Below, in pieces: positions 61,051 through 64,000 of a stretch of DNA of 64,000 nucleotides; positions within the stretch are counted from its first letter, which is position 1, and each line of letters opens with the position of its first letter. The translations under genes and the position numbers were made by a program. This DNA comes from Seison nebaliae (Eukaryota > Rotifera > Pararotatoria > Seisonacea > Seisonidae), in assembly GCA_023231475.1 (NCBI GenBank), contig JALJEE010000252.1, positions 1 to 64,000 on the forward strand. The letters are read 5' to 3'. The notes under the pieces were generated by a model. That model was given only the letters and a program-made list of their open reading frames with translations, did not search any database and was not told where the DNA came from.

Positions 61051-64000
61051 ATGGACAAGGATGCAGAAATGTTGCGAGCGATCAATTCAGGTATCAGTCA
61101 ATTAATTGAAATTCTATTGAAAATAACGCCAACACATATACTTCGTGAGAGTGTACGTGATAAAGCAGGTTCTTCTTACAATTATCATTATTTTTTCTTT
61201 ATATATTTTTAAATTAAAAGATGAAAATGATTATTATGATTATGAAGAATATGATGATGAGGAGGAGGATGATGAAGAAGACGAGGATAATATTGAAGAT
61301 GACGTAGAAGAGGAGGAAGATGATTATATACATGAAGAAGAGGAAGATATAGTACATCCAGATGATGATATGGATGATGAGATTTGTGGAAGTGAAGATT
61401 TCCATAAATTATTGGCACAACATTTCACAGCGGAAGAAGATCTAATTGGTGAAGAAATTGAAGAAGGAGAATATTCGACATCGACTGAAGGAGAAGGTGG
61501 AACATTAAGTTTAACATTAGAAGAACAAGAGAAAAAACAATATCATTCTATCGCAATTACGAATGTTCCGAAATCTGAACCGAAGTCTATGACAACAACA
61601 TCACAAGTTGAGGAGTTAGTTGTGACACAACCAAGTAAACATTCGACGAATGGACCAACCTCCAATTTATCGAATTTAGTGAAGAAATTTAAAGAGTTTA
61701 AAGAATCGAAAATTTCGGGAAAACCAAAAGAGTCAACGGAGAATAAGAAGGAAAAGACGAAAGATGATGGAAAGAATGAGAAGAGAACGGCAGGTTATTG
61801 GCAGAATCGGAAACTGGATATATTGAAGAATTCGAAAAATCTTCGTACCGAATATGTTTTAATGGACGGTCGGGCACCTCGTCGTGTCTTGGAGTTTGCA
61901 AAACCGAAAATGAAATGTAAATCACCAGCGAAATTATCAAAAATTAATGAGAAATTTGTATTTAGTCGAACTGATCGTGATCAAGCTCTTGGTGAATTAT
62001 CTGGCATCGTTTTAATGGGAGATGAAGAATCATTACAAGGATTACCATGTGATCTTTTGATGTGTACGTTGAGATATTATATGAATTTTGATATTGATAC
62101 AGATGCAGAACATTATCGTGATGCATTGAGATTGAAGAAAGGTCAACAGAAAGAGAAGAAAGATGATGGAAAAGATACTACGTCAACTGATGGAGAAGAT
62201 ATTCATACACAATTAATTGTTGATATGTTGGCATTATATCCAGAGAAAACAATTGATGAGATTCATCGAATTTGTTCATTGAATGGTAATTCAAATGAGA
62301 TTGCCACATCATTGCAAGTTCGAGCAGTAACATGTTTGGTGAATGTGTTGGAAGCATATCCCAGATCGATGTCTTTCATTCATATGATAATTAAAGATCT
62401 TGTGGTGAAATTGGATCATCCAGACGCTTATTTGAATGAGCAAATCATCTCCATTTTAGACGCATCGTCAAAAAAATATGGTGAGCAAATTCTACGTACT
62501 AATGGAGTAATTAATTGTTTGAAATATTTGGATTTCTATCATTTAGCGACGCAGAAGAAAGGATTTAATTTGATAGCGAATTGCGTGTTAAAAATACGTC
62601 GCATCGAAGATTATCCATATGTGAGGAATTGTATTCCAATTCTCGTTCAACGTCTCATCAATCTCATCAATCAAGCGACAGCAATTCATTTGGAATATGA
62701 AAATAATTTTCCAACGGATAAATTGGAGAAGTTTGAAATGAAACGTATAAATTGTGCAGAAGAATTGATGGATACACCTCGAGCCTTATCAGAGAATGAT
62801 TATTTGACGAATTTGGATCATATCATTCAAACTATTTGTACGATGATTGTTCGATTCTATTTCTTTTATCAGTTTGGAAAGAATGAGAAAGAGAAAAATG
62901 ATCGAGAGAAAATAGTTTTGGAGATTTTGAATGTTCGTAAAATTGAGAATGATGGAAAGATTTCTTATAATAATAATGTCGTTCATCTCCTTTTTAAATT
63001 GTTAACGATGAAACAATTGAATAAATTTGAGACTAATCAATCCACCAACAATTTCATCCAACAAAAATCTTTCACCAATATCATTTATACGTTGAGAGTC
63101 ATCATGGAATTTGCATCATCTATCGATGATTCTTCTCTATTGAATGACATCATTTTTGGAATTACGTCGATGGATAGTGACGAATCGTCCACATTGAATA
63201 TGAGAGAATATTCGATTTATGATATTATCCTCCGTTTATTAATTCAAGATTTTGACAGATCGTTCAATCCATTAAATATCAATTTCCAATCAATGGATAT
63301 AGATAATAAATTTGATCGAAATGAATTTCATAAGAATTATCTTCCCAATTTATGTGAGAGATCAAATAGAATGAAATCCACCGAAGAATTATCATCAGAA
63401 GATTTGAACATGATAAGTGATTTATTAGAGACATTACTTCCTCCATTATCATTCACAAATGGGAAGACGAATGGCGTTTATACATCAATCATCACTCGAG
63501 GAATTGAACAATTCTCCAATAAATTCAATGTCGATCTTCTTTATTCAATTAATACAAATACAATCGATGAAAATGGCGATGAGAAAATGGAGGAATGTAA
63601 TGATAATAAAACTCCATCTGAAATTATTGATTCATTCATAAATCAACAAACAACAACAGGAAGAGGAAGAGATTTGAAGAAATATGTGAAATTGTCTCAA
63701 TTTCATTCAAATTTGGATAAAGTCGATTTTAATACATTACCAATCGAATTATTTGAGAAATATAATAATGATTTAATGAAAGTAATTAATCATTTGACGA
63801 ATGATGAAACAACGAAAATTTTCTCCATTAATCGATGGTTGACATTCTTTCAAATGAATACGTATCATGTCAATCAGAAGAGTATTTTCGATATTTTAAA
63901 ATTATTATTTGCTGAAATCAAAAGGATGGATGAGGAAAGAAAAGAGAATTATTCCAAATTACTCAAATTAACTGGAGTAAGTGAAGGAGTGAAAGAAGAT
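61051..64000 (+). CDS. TRIP12: TRIP12-like HECT E3 ubiquitin ligase, 5' part (cut by window edge)
   Basis: Exons 61051-61168 and 61221 onward (52-bp intron) give 966 codons to the window end, without a stop. A GTAAGT at 63977 could be the next donor. After a highly acidic stretch (residues 40-80) and a Lys/Ser-rich linker, an armadillo/HEAT region starts at about 290: ALGELSGIVLMGDEESLQG, then LVNVLEAYPRSM, RTNGVINCLKYLDFY, NLIANCVLKI and CIPILVQRL. These match human TRIP12 (MCQLLVMGNEETLGGFP, MMEALPRSS, LADCLLYLEFF, LAIAANCC, DSLPLLTQRL) in order. TRIP12/Ufd4-type ligases ubiquitinate nuclear and ubiquitin-fusion substrates; the C-terminal HECT domain lies beyond the window. The true start may be further upstream. 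Confidence 0.85.

Noticed and set aside
61209-61418. Hydrophobic and His-rich minus-strand frames near 61.3 kb
   Set aside because: They are antisense of the acidic GAT/GAA tract of the TRIP12-like gene.

Overview
This is a eukaryotic nuclear window, AT-rich throughout, with small introns (mostly 40-90 bp, GT...AG) and a gene set that is clearly animal: a kinesin-3 of the UNC-104/KIF1A type, a WSB-type WD40/SOCS protein, a CEP152/Asterless-like centriole scaffold, DPY30, a TRIP12-type E3 ligase, an EMI/EGF matrix protein, Hsp70, GAPDH and ribosomal protein eL28. Compact genes, many CGA and TCG codons, homopolymeric Asn/Gln/Asp tracts and short introns would fit a small-genome arthropod such as an acariform mite. 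That placement is an inference from style, not from a marker gene.

Layout. 1-1.9 kb: a decayed LINE reverse-transcriptase tail and non-coding DNA. 1.9-5.8 kb: ARMT1 (+) and an Hsp70 (-), convergent with close 3' ends. 6.6-11.7 kb: a many-exon secreted EMI/EGF protein (-). 13.9-17.4 kb: a WSB1/2 homologue and a small orphan gene (-). 17.7-19.9 kb: eL28 (+) and GAPDH (-). 21.0-21.7 kb: an orphan gene. 23.6-30.8 kb: a complete unc-104 gene in 14 exons, rebuilt here by reading-frame-consistent splice junctions. 30.8-38.7 kb: a gene-poor stretch holding a 1-kb fold-back repeat. 38.7-44.7 kb: a 1988-residue intronless F-box protein. 45.3-48.1 kb: two orphans, with a higher-order minisatellite between them. 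48.6-54.8 kb: the CEP152/Asterless-like gene (-). 55.3-59.9 kb: DPY30 (+), three small one-helix membrane proteins (-) and a Gln-rich protein (-). 61.1 kb to the right edge: the 5' part of a TRIP12-like HECT ligase gene (+), cut by the window.

The genes do not form one pathway. Several are housekeeping genes (Hsp70, GAPDH, eL28, DPY30). Three bear on ubiquitin or cullin-type degradation (WSB, F-box, TRIP12) and two on the microtubule cytoskeleton (UNC-104, CEP152-like). I found no operon, CRISPR array, rRNA or tRNA gene. The best leads are the fold-back element made of opposing short-motif arrays, the two-level minisatellite, the split SOCS box, the altered Hsp70 C-terminal tail and the cluster of tiny membrane proteins. 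No convincing wholly new biological system was found.
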